Source of the DNA: Flavobacteriaceae bacterium
Lineage (GTDB): Bacteria; Bacteroidota; Bacteroidia; Flavobacteriales; Flavobacteriaceae
Assembly: GCA_002702405.1 (NCBI GenBank)
Contig: NZZH01000028.1
Location: forward strand, 3,089-12,662
Reading direction: 5' to 3'
Length of the DNA stretch: 9,574 nt
Both the position numbers and the translations under genes were made by a program. The notes under the pieces are model-generated. The model ran no database searches and was not told where the DNA came from. It saw nothing but the letters and a program-made list of their open reading frames with translations. The stretch's first letter is position 1; every line of letters starts with the position of its first letter. This document shows, piece by piece, positions 1 through 6,543 of this stretch.

Positions 1-1535
1 ATTAAACCAGAAAATAAACCACCACCAACTCCCGCTGTAACAATATCTTGTCCTGTTATATACAATCCTTTTATTTTTGTTTTTGGTTTTAAAAATTTTT
101 GTCTAAAGCGTTCAGGACTATGATCTATTCCATAAAGTGCACCTTTTTTATAGTTTGAGAAATGTTCAGTTGATAAAGGAGTGGAAAGCTCATAGTGTTC
201 AACAGTTCCTTTTAAATGAGGTAATTGATTGTATAGGTGTGTTAATAAACGTTGAGAGAACTCTTCTTTTTTTGATTCATAATCTAAGCCTCTTTTTTTC
301 CAAGTTGTTTTATTCCATTTGGAAAAAGATTCATAAGGCATCATAGTAATAATATCAATAGTGCTTTTTCCTGGATATCTTTTATTCCAATCAGAAAATT
401 TAGAGGAAGGAAAAGAAATGTAAACAAGAGGAAACTCTTCATTGTTATCTTTTGTAAAACGCTCAACACAATTATCATGGTCAAGATCATCTGGATATAT
501 CCATAAATTATTTTTAGGAAGCTTTAGATCATCGGAAGATCCTTTAAGACCCACATACAGGCAAATATAACCAACAGACGGTTTAACTTTTTTTAATTTT
601 TCGTCATATTTATGTTTAATACTAATTGAAGAAGGCACTAATTTTTCAAACGTATTAAAAACTCCGGTTCCGCTTATAACTGTATTAGCGTAAATACAAT
701 TTTGATCAGTTAATTTGACTCCTTTAGTTTTATTATTTTCTATTATAATTTCATTCACCTCAGCTCTAACTAAAATAGTGCCCCCATTTTTTTCTATAAC
801 TTTTCCAATAGTTTCTAGAATTTTCGAAGAACCACCATTTGGCACACTTCCTCCATTCAAATAATGTTTAGCCAAAGAAGCATGCATTGCAAAACTACTT
901 TGTTTGGGAGGGAGACCATAATCTCCATATTGCCCGCAAAGCACTTTTATCAGTTTTTCATTTCTTGTAATTTCACTAAGCACATCGTATGTAGTTCGAT
1001 CTGAATAATTTAGAAATTTTTTTCTAAAATAATTACTAAGAAAAAAACTCATGATCGGAGACAAAGCTTTTTCTATATAAAATTTTGCTGAAACTTTATT
1101 AACTGAAAAGATTAGATCAATGTATTTTTCAATTGCTTTTATTTCATTTGGAAAATATTCACCCATTTTACTCTTAAAATTGTTTACCCCTTTTATAAAG
1201 TCAAATCTTTCTTTTCCTATTATAATACTATCATAAACCTCACCCATATCATCCCATTTCAGTTTATTATCTGAAACATAATCAAATAACTTTCTTAATA
1301 TACTATTAGGTCTTTGAACTTCTCCAATGTAATGAATCCCAACATCCCATTCAAATCCTTTTCTTTTAAATACATGTGTAAATCCTCCAGGAGTATAGTG
1401 ACGTTCAAGTAATAAAACTTTCCTTCCAGATTTTGCCAGTAATGCACCTGCACATAGACATCCAATTCCTGTACCAATTAAAATGGCATCATAAGATTTA
1501 TCTAATTTAGGATTTTTTTTATAAGACTGGACCAT
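1..1535 (-). CDS. RetSat-like FAD-dependent oxidoreductase (all-trans-retinol 13,14-reductase / phytoene desaturase superfamily), 3' end cut by window
   Basis: Reading the minus strand from ATG at 1535-1533 gives 511 uninterrupted codons to the window edge. Residues 15-46 form the N-terminal Rossmann FAD site (YDAILIGTGIG, then LLLERH with the ribose-binding Glu). They are followed by GGFTHVFKRKGFEWDVGIHY, the signature of bacterial relatives of retinol saturase. The visible C-terminus carries the FAD-closing motif TGQDIVTAGVGGG. Family members are usually slightly longer than 500 residues, so only a short tail is probably missing. The family reduces or desaturates isoprenoid/polyene chains; the substrate here cannot be told, and carotenoid or retinoid chemistry is only an inference. 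The third glycine of GxGxxG is Cys26. No signal peptide is seen, so a cytoplasmic or membrane-associated enzyme is expected. The gene is divergent from the GH43 gene across a 99-bp gap. Confidence 0.88.
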   Translation of the reverse strand, partial: MVQSYKKNPKLDKSYDAILIGTGIGCLCAGALLAKSGRKVLLLERHYTPGGFTHVFKRKGFEWDVGIHYIGEVQRPNSILRKLFDYVSDNKLKWDDMGEVYDSIIIGKERFDFIKGVNNFKSKMGEYFPNEIKAIEKYIDLIFSVNKVSAKFYIEKALSPIMSFFLSNYFRKKFLNYSDRTTYDVLSEITRNEKLIKVLCGQYGDYGLPPKQSSFAMHASLAKHYLNGGSVPNGGSSKILETIGKVIEKNGGTILVRAEVNEIIIENNKTKGVKLTDQNCIYANTVISGTGVFNTFEKLVPSSISIKHKYDEKLKKVKPSVGYICLYVGLKGSSDDLKLPKNNLWIYPDDLDHDNCVERFTKDNNEEFPLVYISFPSSKFSDWNKRYPGKSTIDIITMMPYESFSKWNKTTWKKRGLDYESKKEEFSQRLLTHLYNQLPHLKGTVEHYELSTPLSTEHFSNYKKGALYGIDHSPERFRQKFLKPKTKIKGLYITGQDIVTAGVGGGLFSGL

Positions 1536-1588
1536 TATAAACTTTTAATAAATATAGTAGAATAATGAATAATAAAGTTTGATTTTTT

Positions 1589-1619
1589 TTTGATTTTTAA
1601 TTATTCAAATATATCTTTC
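1589..1619 (+). promoter_or_regulatory. Weak candidate promoter for the GH43-DoxX pair
   Basis: A TTTG at 1589-1592 lies 19 nt before TATCTTTC at 1612-1619, a one-mismatch match to TAnnTTTG, which is the spacing expected for a Bacteroidota promoter. It overlaps the divergent minus-strand -7 element at 1606-1613. If used, the 5' leader before the ATG at 1635 would be very short. T-rich DNA makes chance matches likely, so confidence is low. Confidence 0.25.
1606..1613 (-). promoter_or_regulatory. Putative Bacteroidota -7 element for the RetSat-like gene
   Basis: On the minus strand this reads TATATTTG, a perfect match to the Bacteroidota sigma -7 consensus TAnnTTTG, about 70 nt upstream of the ATG at 1535. 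The following two bases make it TATATTTGAA, the same ten bases found upstream of the minus-strand genes starting at 3709 and 8732. No clear TTG-type -33 element sits at the usual distance, so the call rests on the -7 match and its recurrence. Confidence 0.45.
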
Positions 1620-1634
1620 AATTAAATTTAAAAA

Positions 1635-2801
1635 ATGAAAAAATTAATTTTCTTAAATCTGAGAAAAATAATCTTATTAATATTTTTCGCATTTTTTCTA
1701 GGATGTAATCCAGAACAAAAAAATCAAAAGTTTTTTTATCCAGGTCAAGAATGGCTTGATAATAATGGAGTACATATAAATGCTCATGGGGGAGGTATTT
1801 TATTCCACAATGATAAGTATTATTGGTATGGTGAACATAAAGTGTCAGGTGAGATTGGAAACACTGCTCAGGTAGGGGTTAATGTATATTCATCAAATGA
1901 TTTATACAATTGGAGAGATGAAGGAATAGCATTAAAAGTAGATGAAAACAACCCTGAATCAGAAATTTCTAAAGGATGCATTTTAGAACGTCCTAAAGTA
2001 ATTTACAATCAAAAGACTGGAAAATTTGTGATGTGGTTTCATTTAGAATTAAAGGGAGAAGGTTATCTTTCTGCTAGAACAGGAGTTGCAATATCTGATA
2101 ATCCAAAAGGTCCATTTAATTATTTAAAGTCTTATAGACCAAATGCAGGTATTTGGCCAATAAATGTTCAGAATTTTCATAAACGAAAAATAGCAGATGA
2201 TATAAAGGATAATTATTGTGGTGGTCCAGCAGGTTGTCTTCCAAAACATGTAGATAGTTTAAACATTTTAGGAAGGGATTTTGAAAAAGGACAAATGTCC
2301 AGAGATATGACTTTATTTGTTGATGATGATGGGTTAGCTTATCATTTATATTCGTCTGAAGAAAATAGCACTCTTCACATTTCCCAGTTGTCAGAAGATT
2401 ACCTTTCACATTCAGGTAAATATGTGCGTGTTTTTGCTGATAGATATATGGAGGCACCATCAATTATGAAAAATAGTAAGGGAAAATATTTTTTTATTGC
2501 CTCTGATTGTACAGGTTGGGCCCCTAATGCAGCAAGATCCGCTGTAGCTGAAAATATTTTTGGTCCTTGGAAGGAATTAGGAAACCCTGCCATTGGTAAA
2601 GATTCTTTAACTACATTTTATTCTCAAAGTAATTATATACTTCCTGTTCAAGGTAAAGAAGATGCTTTTATTTTTATGGGTGATCGATGGATGCCTAAGA
2701 ATCCAATTGACGGAAAATATATTTGGTTGCCTTTAAAAATTAAAGATGATAAAGTTATAATGAAGTGGCAAGATAAATGGGATTTAAACACATTTAATTA
2801 A
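1635..2801 (+). CDS. Lipoprotein glycoside hydrolase family 43 (exo-galactanase-like GH43 subfamily type)
   Basis: This is a 388-residue five-bladed-propeller glycosidase exported as a lipoprotein: a hydrophobic segment at 11-22 ends in FLGC with Cys24 as lipidation site. The catalytic domain starts with INAHGGGILFHNDKYYWYGE (48-67), then ILERPKV (116-122, Glu118), SRDMTLFVDDDG (222-233, Asp224), MEAPSI (272-277, Glu273) and CTGWAPNAARSAV (292-304). It ends with SQSNYILPVQGK and FMGDRW. These blocks are characteristic of GH43 subfamilies such as 24 and 34, which act on beta-1,3-galactans or arabinofuranosyl/galactosyl side chains. Glu273 is the likely general acid and Asp224 the pKa-modulating Asp. 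The usual N-terminal Asp base of GH43 is replaced by the NAHGGG block. The substrate is inferred from resemblance only. No SusC/SusD pair lies within the window, so this is not an obvious polysaccharide utilisation locus. The next gene starts 8 nt after the stop, which suggests co-transcription. Confidence 0.9.
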   Translation: MKKLIFLNLRKIILLIFFAFFLGCNPEQKNQKFFYPGQEWLDNNGVHINAHGGGILFHNDKYYWYGEHKVSGEIGNTAQVGVNVYSSNDLYNWRDEGIALKVDENNPESEISKGCILERPKVIYNQKTGKFVMWFHLELKGEGYLSARTGVAISDNPKGPFNYLKSYRPNAGIWPINVQNFHKRKIADDIKDNYCGGPAGCLPKHVDSLNILGRDFEKGQMSRDMTLFVDDDGLAYHLYSSEENSTLHISQLSEDYLSHSGKYVRVFADRYMEAPSIMKNSKGKYFFIASDCTGWAPNAARSAVAENIFGPWKELGNPAIGKDSLTTFYSQSNYILPVQGKEDAFIFMGDRWMPKNPIDGKYIWLPLKIKDDKVIMKWQDKWDLNTFN

Positions 2802-2809
2802 AACTTATC

Positions 2810-3181
2810 ATGAATTTTTTCTCAGATTTAGGAAAATTTATTTTAAGAATTTCTTTTTCTCTTATGATGTTAACTCATGGAATATCTAAGGTAGATAGAT
2901 TATTTGCTGATGAAATAAAGTTTAGTGATCCGATAGGCATAGGATCATTTTTGTCCCTTATTTTGATTGCTTTTGCTGAATTTGTTGCACCTATTTTTAT
3001 ATTAATAGGTTTTAAAAGTCGATGGTTTTCAATATTTCCAGTAATTGGAATGGCAGTAGCTGCTTTTGTTTCTCATTGGGAAGATCCATTTCCTAGGAAG
3101 GAAAAAGCTTTATTATTTATGTTTGGGTTTTTAGTAATTGCAATGATAGGTCCTGGAAAATATTCAATAGATAAAAAGTGA
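2810..3181 (+). CDS. DoxX family small membrane protein
   Basis: This 123-residue protein has about four hydrophobic helices (roughly 8-25, 45-67, 74-90 and 98-115). It carries the DoxX-type N-terminal pattern of an Arg in the first helix (RISFSLMMLTHGISKV), with a His-Gly-x-x-Lys turn at 23-27. A second cluster, AEFVAPIFILIGFKSRW, is also typical. DoxX proteins are inner-membrane proteins linked in various species to quinone or thiol redox chemistry, but no single reaction can be assigned. The ATG lies 8 nt after the GH43 stop, so the two genes are probably one transcript. The length is normal for the family. The 3' end faces the plug-domain gene across only 18 nt. Confidence 0.82.
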   Translation: MNFFSDLGKFILRISFSLMMLTHGISKVDRLFADEIKFSDPIGIGSFLSLILIAFAEFVAPIFILIGFKSRWFSIFPVIGMAVAAFVSHWEDPFPRKEKALLFMFGFLVIAMIGPGKYSIDKK

Positions 3182-3184
3182 TAT

Positions 3185-3198
3185 ATATTTATAAATAT
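3185..3198. repeat. 14-bp perfect AT palindrome in an 18-bp convergent gap
   Basis: ATATTTATAAATAT is self-complementary over all 14 bases and occupies almost the entire gap between the DoxX stop and the plug-gene stop. It could be a weak bidirectional transcript-end structure. It has no GC pairs, no loop and no clean T tract on either side, so it is not a standard intrinsic terminator and may be chance in AT-rich DNA. Confidence 0.3.
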
Positions 3199-3199
3199 T

Positions 3200-3709
3200 C
3201 TAATAAGTAGTTATTATTTCAATAACTCCAAAAGCACCCCTTGTACCATATTTAGTTGCATCAGAATGTTTTAATACTTTAACATCTTTAATCACTCTTG
3301 ATAGAGATTGAACCCCACCAGGAGCATTTCCTACAGGCACACCATCAATAACCCATAAAGGTTGTCTAACATTTACACTATTAAAAGAATTTCCAACTGA
3401 ACTGGCACCAGCACCTAAGGTAGAAACGGGGACTAATATTGGTATACCATTTACATTTTGAGTTACTTTTGCACCTAAGTGGTATCTAAGTGCTTGAACC
3501 CAGTCTTTAGCATTTATATCAACACCATATTCATTAAGCCCCATTCGCTTGAACTTTTCTTGTTTTTTTTGTTCTCTACGTTCTTTTTTAAGTTGATTTT
3601 TAAGTTCTTTTTGTTCCTTTTTAGTCAATTTATTTTCATTTACTTTTATTGATTGAGCATATATCGATGTTGTTAATAGTAAAGAAAATATTAATAATAA
3701 TTTTTTCAT
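3200..3709 (-). CDS. Exported stand-alone TonB-dependent receptor plug-domain protein
   Basis: The 169-residue product has a signal peptide (MKKLLLIFSLLLTTSIYA, cleavage before Gln19). A very basic, Lys/Glu/Gln-rich helical stretch at 27-55 (KKEQKELKNQLKKERREQ and on) looks coiled-coil-like. A C-terminal plug-type domain at about 95-169 follows. Its key blocks are QPLWVIDGVPVGN (116-128), IKDVKVLKHSDATKYGTRGA (140-159) and GVIEIIT, the signature of the plug of SusC-like TonB-dependent receptors. The transmembrane beta-barrel that normally follows is absent, because the frame ends with Tyr and a stop straight after the plug. Such plug-only proteins cannot form a channel alone. A role as a partner of another receptor or as an envelope adaptor is inference. 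The gene has its own putative promoter and is convergent with the DoxX gene. Confidence 0.82.
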   Translation of the reverse strand: MKKLLLIFSLLLTTSIYAQSIKVNENKLTKKEQKELKNQLKKERREQKKQEKFKRMGLNEYGVDINAKDWVQALRYHLGAKVTQNVNGIPILVPVSTLGAGASSVGNSFNSVNVRQPLWVIDGVPVGNAPGGVQSLSRVIKDVKVLKHSDATKYGTRGAFGVIEIITTY

Positions 3710-3727
3710 TTTTTTGGTTTATGGTTT

Positions 3728-3742
3728 AGTGTTATAAACACT
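3728..3742. promoter_or_regulatory. 15-bp inverted repeat at the probable 5' end of the plug-gene transcript
   Basis: AGTGTT, ATA, AACACT form a perfect 6-bp inverted repeat with a 3-nt centre. It lies 3 to 17 nt downstream of the minus-strand -7 element at 3752-3745 and 18 nt before the ATG at 3709. That position covers the expected transcription start. It could be a dimeric-regulator operator or a short 5' hairpin; no regulator is identified. Confidence 0.35.
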
Positions 3743-3744
3743 TT

Positions 3745-3752
3745 CAAATATA
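3745..3752 (-). promoter_or_regulatory. Putative Bacteroidota -7 element for the plug-domain gene
   Basis: The minus strand reads TATATTTG, a perfect TAnnTTTG match, 35 nt upstream of the start codon and followed by AA as in the two other minus-strand promoters. No good -33 TTG lies 17-23 nt upstream. No equally good element was found for the divergent PQQ dehydrogenase gene in the same 125-bp gap. Confidence 0.45.
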
Positions 3753-3834
3753 GATAAAAAATAAATTTTTTTAATTACATTTTTTTGTCTCAATTATAAA
3801 AAATAATTTTTTCCTAAATTTAAAAATCCTAAAA

Positions 3835-6048
3835 ATGATAATGAAACAAATAAACTTATTTTTAGTATTTATTCTTTTATTTTCTTGTTCTAAAAAAATT
3901 GACAGAAAAGAGTTAAATATTTTAAATCAAAACTCTGAAAAATGGAATGAATATCTAGGAGATAAAGCAAGAACTCATTATTCATCTTTAAATCAAATAA
4001 ATAAATTTAATGTAAAAACCTTAATAAAAGTATGGGAATACAAGTCTGGGGATCTTAATGGAAAAAATACAACTCAAATTCAATGTAGTCCAATCGTAAT
4101 AGACTCTATTTTATACGGAACTAATCCTGTTACAAAACTATTTGCTGTTAATGCGAAAACAGGAAAAGAGCTTTGGAAATTTGATCATGGTCAAGATGTA
4201 GGTCCTGGATGGTGGGGTGTTAATAGAGGTTTAATTTATTGGGATGACAAAGCTGATGGAAGAATAATTTATACCTCAGGAAGTTACATTTACGCAGTTG
4301 ATGCTTTAACTGGAAAAATTGAGAATACTTTTGGAGAAAACGGCAAAATTGATTTAAGAAAAAACCTTGGAAGACCATTTGAATCATTATCTGTAGTTGC
4401 TAATACTCCAGGGGTTATTTATAAAAATATATTAATTCAAGGAACTAGAGTACATGAAGGACCTGGGGCATCACCCGGTCATATTCGAGCTTATGATTTA
4501 GTTACAGGTTCTTTAGTATGGAGATTCAATACAATTCCACAACCAGGTGAATATGGATATGACACATGGCCCAAAGATGCTTATAAGTACGTTGGAGGAG
4601 CAAACTCATGGGCAGGAATGACCTTGGATGAAGAAACAGGCATAGTATATATTCCAACTGGTTCTGCATCATATGATTTTTGGGGGGGGAATAGAAAGGG
4701 TGAAAATTTGTTTGCAAATTCTTTAATTGCATTAGACGCTAGTATAGGGAAACGTTTATGGCACTTTCAATTTGTTCATCATGATCTTTGGGATAGAGAT
4801 TTGCCAGCTCCTCCAAATTTAGTTAATATAAAAAAAGATGGAAAATTAATTAAAGCTGTTGCACAGGTAACTAAATCTGGCCATGTTTTTGTTTTTGACA
4901 GAAAAAATGGAAATCATGTTTTTCCAGTAAAAGAATTTCCATTTCCAAAATCTGAACTTGAGGATGAAGAATCTTGGCCTACTCAGCCCCTACCTACAAA
5001 AATACCTCCTTTTGCAAGACAAGAATTTACTAAAGATATGATAAACGATATGTTTCCAAACTCAAAGGCTCTTCTTGCATGGACACCAAATCAAAAAGAA
5101 AAGGTTTCAGATAAAACTATTAAAGAAGTTTGGGAAACTTTAAATTCTCAAGGGCAATTTCATCCCCATAGTGAAACAAAAAGATCAATCACATTTCCTG
5201 GTTTAGATGGTGGGGCAGAGTGGGGAGGAGCAGCATTTGACCCTAATACAGGCTGGTTATATGTAAATTCTAATGAAATGGCTTGGGTTTCAATTGCAAA
5301 TAAATATGATAATCCTAAAGAATGGGAATGGCAGTTAAAGAAAGATCCTATAAAAAGTTATGGTAAATCAATTTATTCTCAACAATGTTCTAGATGTCAT
5401 GGGGCTGGTCTAGATGGGATGTCAAATATTCCAGGTTTAAAAAATTTAAAAAATAAATTTAACAAACTAGAATTGTCCGCTATAATAAAAAAAGGTAAAG
5501 GAAGTATGATGCCAATGCCTCAAGTTTCTGAAAGTCAGATTAAAGCGATGACTTCATATTTATTAGATGATGATACCATTGATTTAGATTTAAATTCTTA
5601 TAGAGAACTTGATCCAAACATTGTACCATATTCTATAGATTATTTTGGAAGATTTATGGATGAAAATGGTTACCCAGCAGTTAAACCGCCTTGGGGAACG
5701 TTAAATGCTATAGATCTTAATAAAGGTGAAATTGTGTGGCAAGTTCCTCTAGGGGAATATGAAGAGTTAACTAATCAAGGGTTTGCTAAAACAGGTACAG
5801 AAAATTATGGAGGGCCTATTTTAACTGATGGAGGATTAATATTTATAGGAGCTACTAATGATGAATATTTTAGAGCTTTTGATAAAAAAACTGGACAAGA
5901 AATTTGGAAAGTTAAATTGCCTGCCGGAGGTTACGCTACTCCAATTACATATCAAATAGAAGGGAAACAATATGTAGTTATTGCTTGTGGAGGGGGCAAG
6001 ATGGGTACTAAATCTGGAGATTCATATATAGCTTTTGCTTTAAATTAA
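3835..6048 (+). CDS. PQQ-dependent dehydrogenase lipoprotein with internal cytochrome c domain (glucose/alcohol dehydrogenase family)
   Basis: This 737-residue quinohaemoprotein is exported as a lipoprotein (hydrophobic 7-17, lipobox LFSC, Cys18). It oxidises a sugar or alcohol in the periplasm using PQQ and passes electrons to a haem c. Blades of the eight-fold propeller show tryptophan-docking repeats such as AVNAKTGKELWKF, AVDALTGKIE, AYDLVTGSLVWRF, ALDASIGKRLWHF, AIDLNKGEIVWQV and AFDKKTGQEIWKV. The block VHHDLWDRDLPAPP (314-327) followed by TKSGHVFVFDRKNG (346-359) matches E. coli membrane glucose dehydrogenase around its catalytic Asp466 and Lys493; the equivalents here are Asp317 and Lys347. 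A cytochrome c domain at about 507-577 has CSRCH (518-522) and a likely Met ligand in GSMMPMP (557-562). It sits before the last blades rather than at the C-terminus. The substrate is unknown, and no PQQ biosynthesis genes are in the window. ATG at 3841 (residue 3) is an equally good start. The phosphoribosyltransferase gene follows after 23 nt. Confidence 0.92.
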   Translation: MIMKQINLFLVFILLFSCSKKIDRKELNILNQNSEKWNEYLGDKARTHYSSLNQINKFNVKTLIKVWEYKSGDLNGKNTTQIQCSPIVIDSILYGTNPVTKLFAVNAKTGKELWKFDHGQDVGPGWWGVNRGLIYWDDKADGRIIYTSGSYIYAVDALTGKIENTFGENGKIDLRKNLGRPFESLSVVANTPGVIYKNILIQGTRVHEGPGASPGHIRAYDLVTGSLVWRFNTIPQPGEYGYDTWPKDAYKYVGGANSWAGMTLDEETGIVYIPTGSASYDFWGGNRKGENLFANSLIALDASIGKRLWHFQFVHHDLWDRDLPAPPNLVNIKKDGKLIKAVAQVTKSGHVFVFDRKNGNHVFPVKEFPFPKSELEDEESWPTQPLPTKIPPFARQEFTKDMINDMFPNSKALLAWTPNQKEKVSDKTIKEVWETLNSQGQFHPHSETKRSITFPGLDGGAEWGGAAFDPNTGWLYVNSNEMAWVSIANKYDNPKEWEWQLKKDPIKSYGKSIYSQQCSRCHGAGLDGMSNIPGLKNLKNKFNKLELSAIIKKGKGSMMPMPQVSESQIKAMTSYLLDDDTIDLDLNSYRELDPNIVPYSIDYFGRFMDENGYPAVKPPWGTLNAIDLNKGEIVWQVPLGEYEELTNQGFAKTGTENYGGPILTDGGLIFIGATNDEYFRAFDKKTGQEIWKVKLPAGGYATPITYQIEGKQYVVIACGGGKMGTKSGDSYIAFALN
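4682..4689 (+). repeat. Run of eight G inside the PQQ dehydrogenase gene
   Basis: Eight consecutive G residues fall in the codons TGG GGG GGG for Trp283-Gly284-Gly285 of the conserved FWGGN motif. Glycine elsewhere in this gene is mostly GGA or GGT, so the tract stands out in such AT-rich DNA. A one-base slip would truncate the protein before the catalytic Asp. It may be a slippage-prone site or simply forced by the conserved residues. Confidence 0.6.
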
Positions 6049-6071
6049 ATTATAATAAAATTTATTTAAAT

Positions 6072-6524
6072 ATGTCTGAAATAAAATTAAATTATTCTAT
6101 AGATGAAATGCAGAATGCTCTTGTTAAAATAATTGAGCAAATGAAAAACTCTAATTGGTTTCCTGAAATTATTTTAAGTATCAATAGAGGTGGGTGTATT
6201 GCAGGGGTCTATTTGTCTCATAAAATTGAAATACCTCATAAAGTAATTGATATTCAATTAAGAGATAGTTCAATTACTCCAAATTTTTCTGTTTTGAATG
6301 ATAGTTTATCTAAGTATAAAAGAGTATTAATTATTGATGATATTAATGACACAGGAAACACCCTCATTTTAATTAAAGACCATTCTGTTAAATATCAATC
6401 TGAAATACGTTTCGCTGCTTTAATTAATAATATTAATAGTAAAACAAAAATAGATTTTCAGGGACAACTAATTGACAAATCTAAAAATCCAGTTTGGTAT
6501 ATATTTCCATGGGAAAAGTGGTAG
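6072..6524 (+). CDS. Purine-type phosphoribosyltransferase (xanthine/guanine PRTase-like)
   Basis: This 150-residue cytoplasmic enzyme would transfer the ribose-5-phosphate of PRPP to a nucleobase. The PRPP-binding signature VLIIDDINDTGNTL is at 85-98, with the two acidic residues Asp89-Asp90 and the DTG phosphate loop. The upstream loop NRGGCIAG (38-45) is the usual pyrophosphate-binding Arg-Gly-Gly. The C-terminal NPVWYIFPWEKW resembles the aromatic hood end of the Gpt/xanthine-guanine type. Length matches that group (about 150 residues), but the base specificity cannot be read from sequence. The gene lies 23 nt after the PQQ dehydrogenase and 19 nt before yhhQ, so all three may share a transcript. 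The neighbouring transporter makes a purine or 7-deazapurine substrate worth considering; that is inference. Confidence 0.85.
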   Translation: MSEIKLNYSIDEMQNALVKIIEQMKNSNWFPEIILSINRGGCIAGVYLSHKIEIPHKVIDIQLRDSSITPNFSVLNDSLSKYKRVLIIDDINDTGNTLILIKDHSVKYQSEIRFAALINNINSKTKIDFQGQLIDKSKNPVWYIFPWEKW

Positions 6525-6543
6525 AATTAATTTAAAATAATTA

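Noticed and set aside
137..346. 69-codon plus-strand frame
   Set aside because: Lies wholly inside the RetSat-like gene on the opposite strand, whose frame is open and matches a known family; no motif of its own.
1295..1477. 60-codon minus-strand frame
   Set aside because: Out-of-frame reading of the N-terminal part of the RetSat-like gene.
1623..1634. Shared TAAATTTAAAAA 12-mer before the GH43 start and at 3815-3826 before the PQQ dehydrogenase start as a regulatory site
   Set aside because: More simply the A-rich unstructured leader favoured for translation starts in Bacteroidota; low sequence complexity.
2116..2593. Two minus-strand frames of 115 and 64 codons
   Set aside because: Antisense shadows of the well-conserved GH43 catalytic domain.
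3755..3834. Promoter for the PQQ dehydrogenase gene
   Set aside because: Only poor matches (TACATTTT at 3776, TAAATTTA at 3815) with no -33 element at proper distance.
4526..4732. 68-codon minus-strand frame
   Set aside because: Antisense to conserved PQQ dehydrogenase blades; no start context or recognisable motif.
6054..6066. AATAAAATTTATT inverted repeat as a terminator after the PQQ dehydrogenase
   Set aside because: A/T pairs only with a 1-nt centre and only 23 nt between genes; too weak to claim termination.
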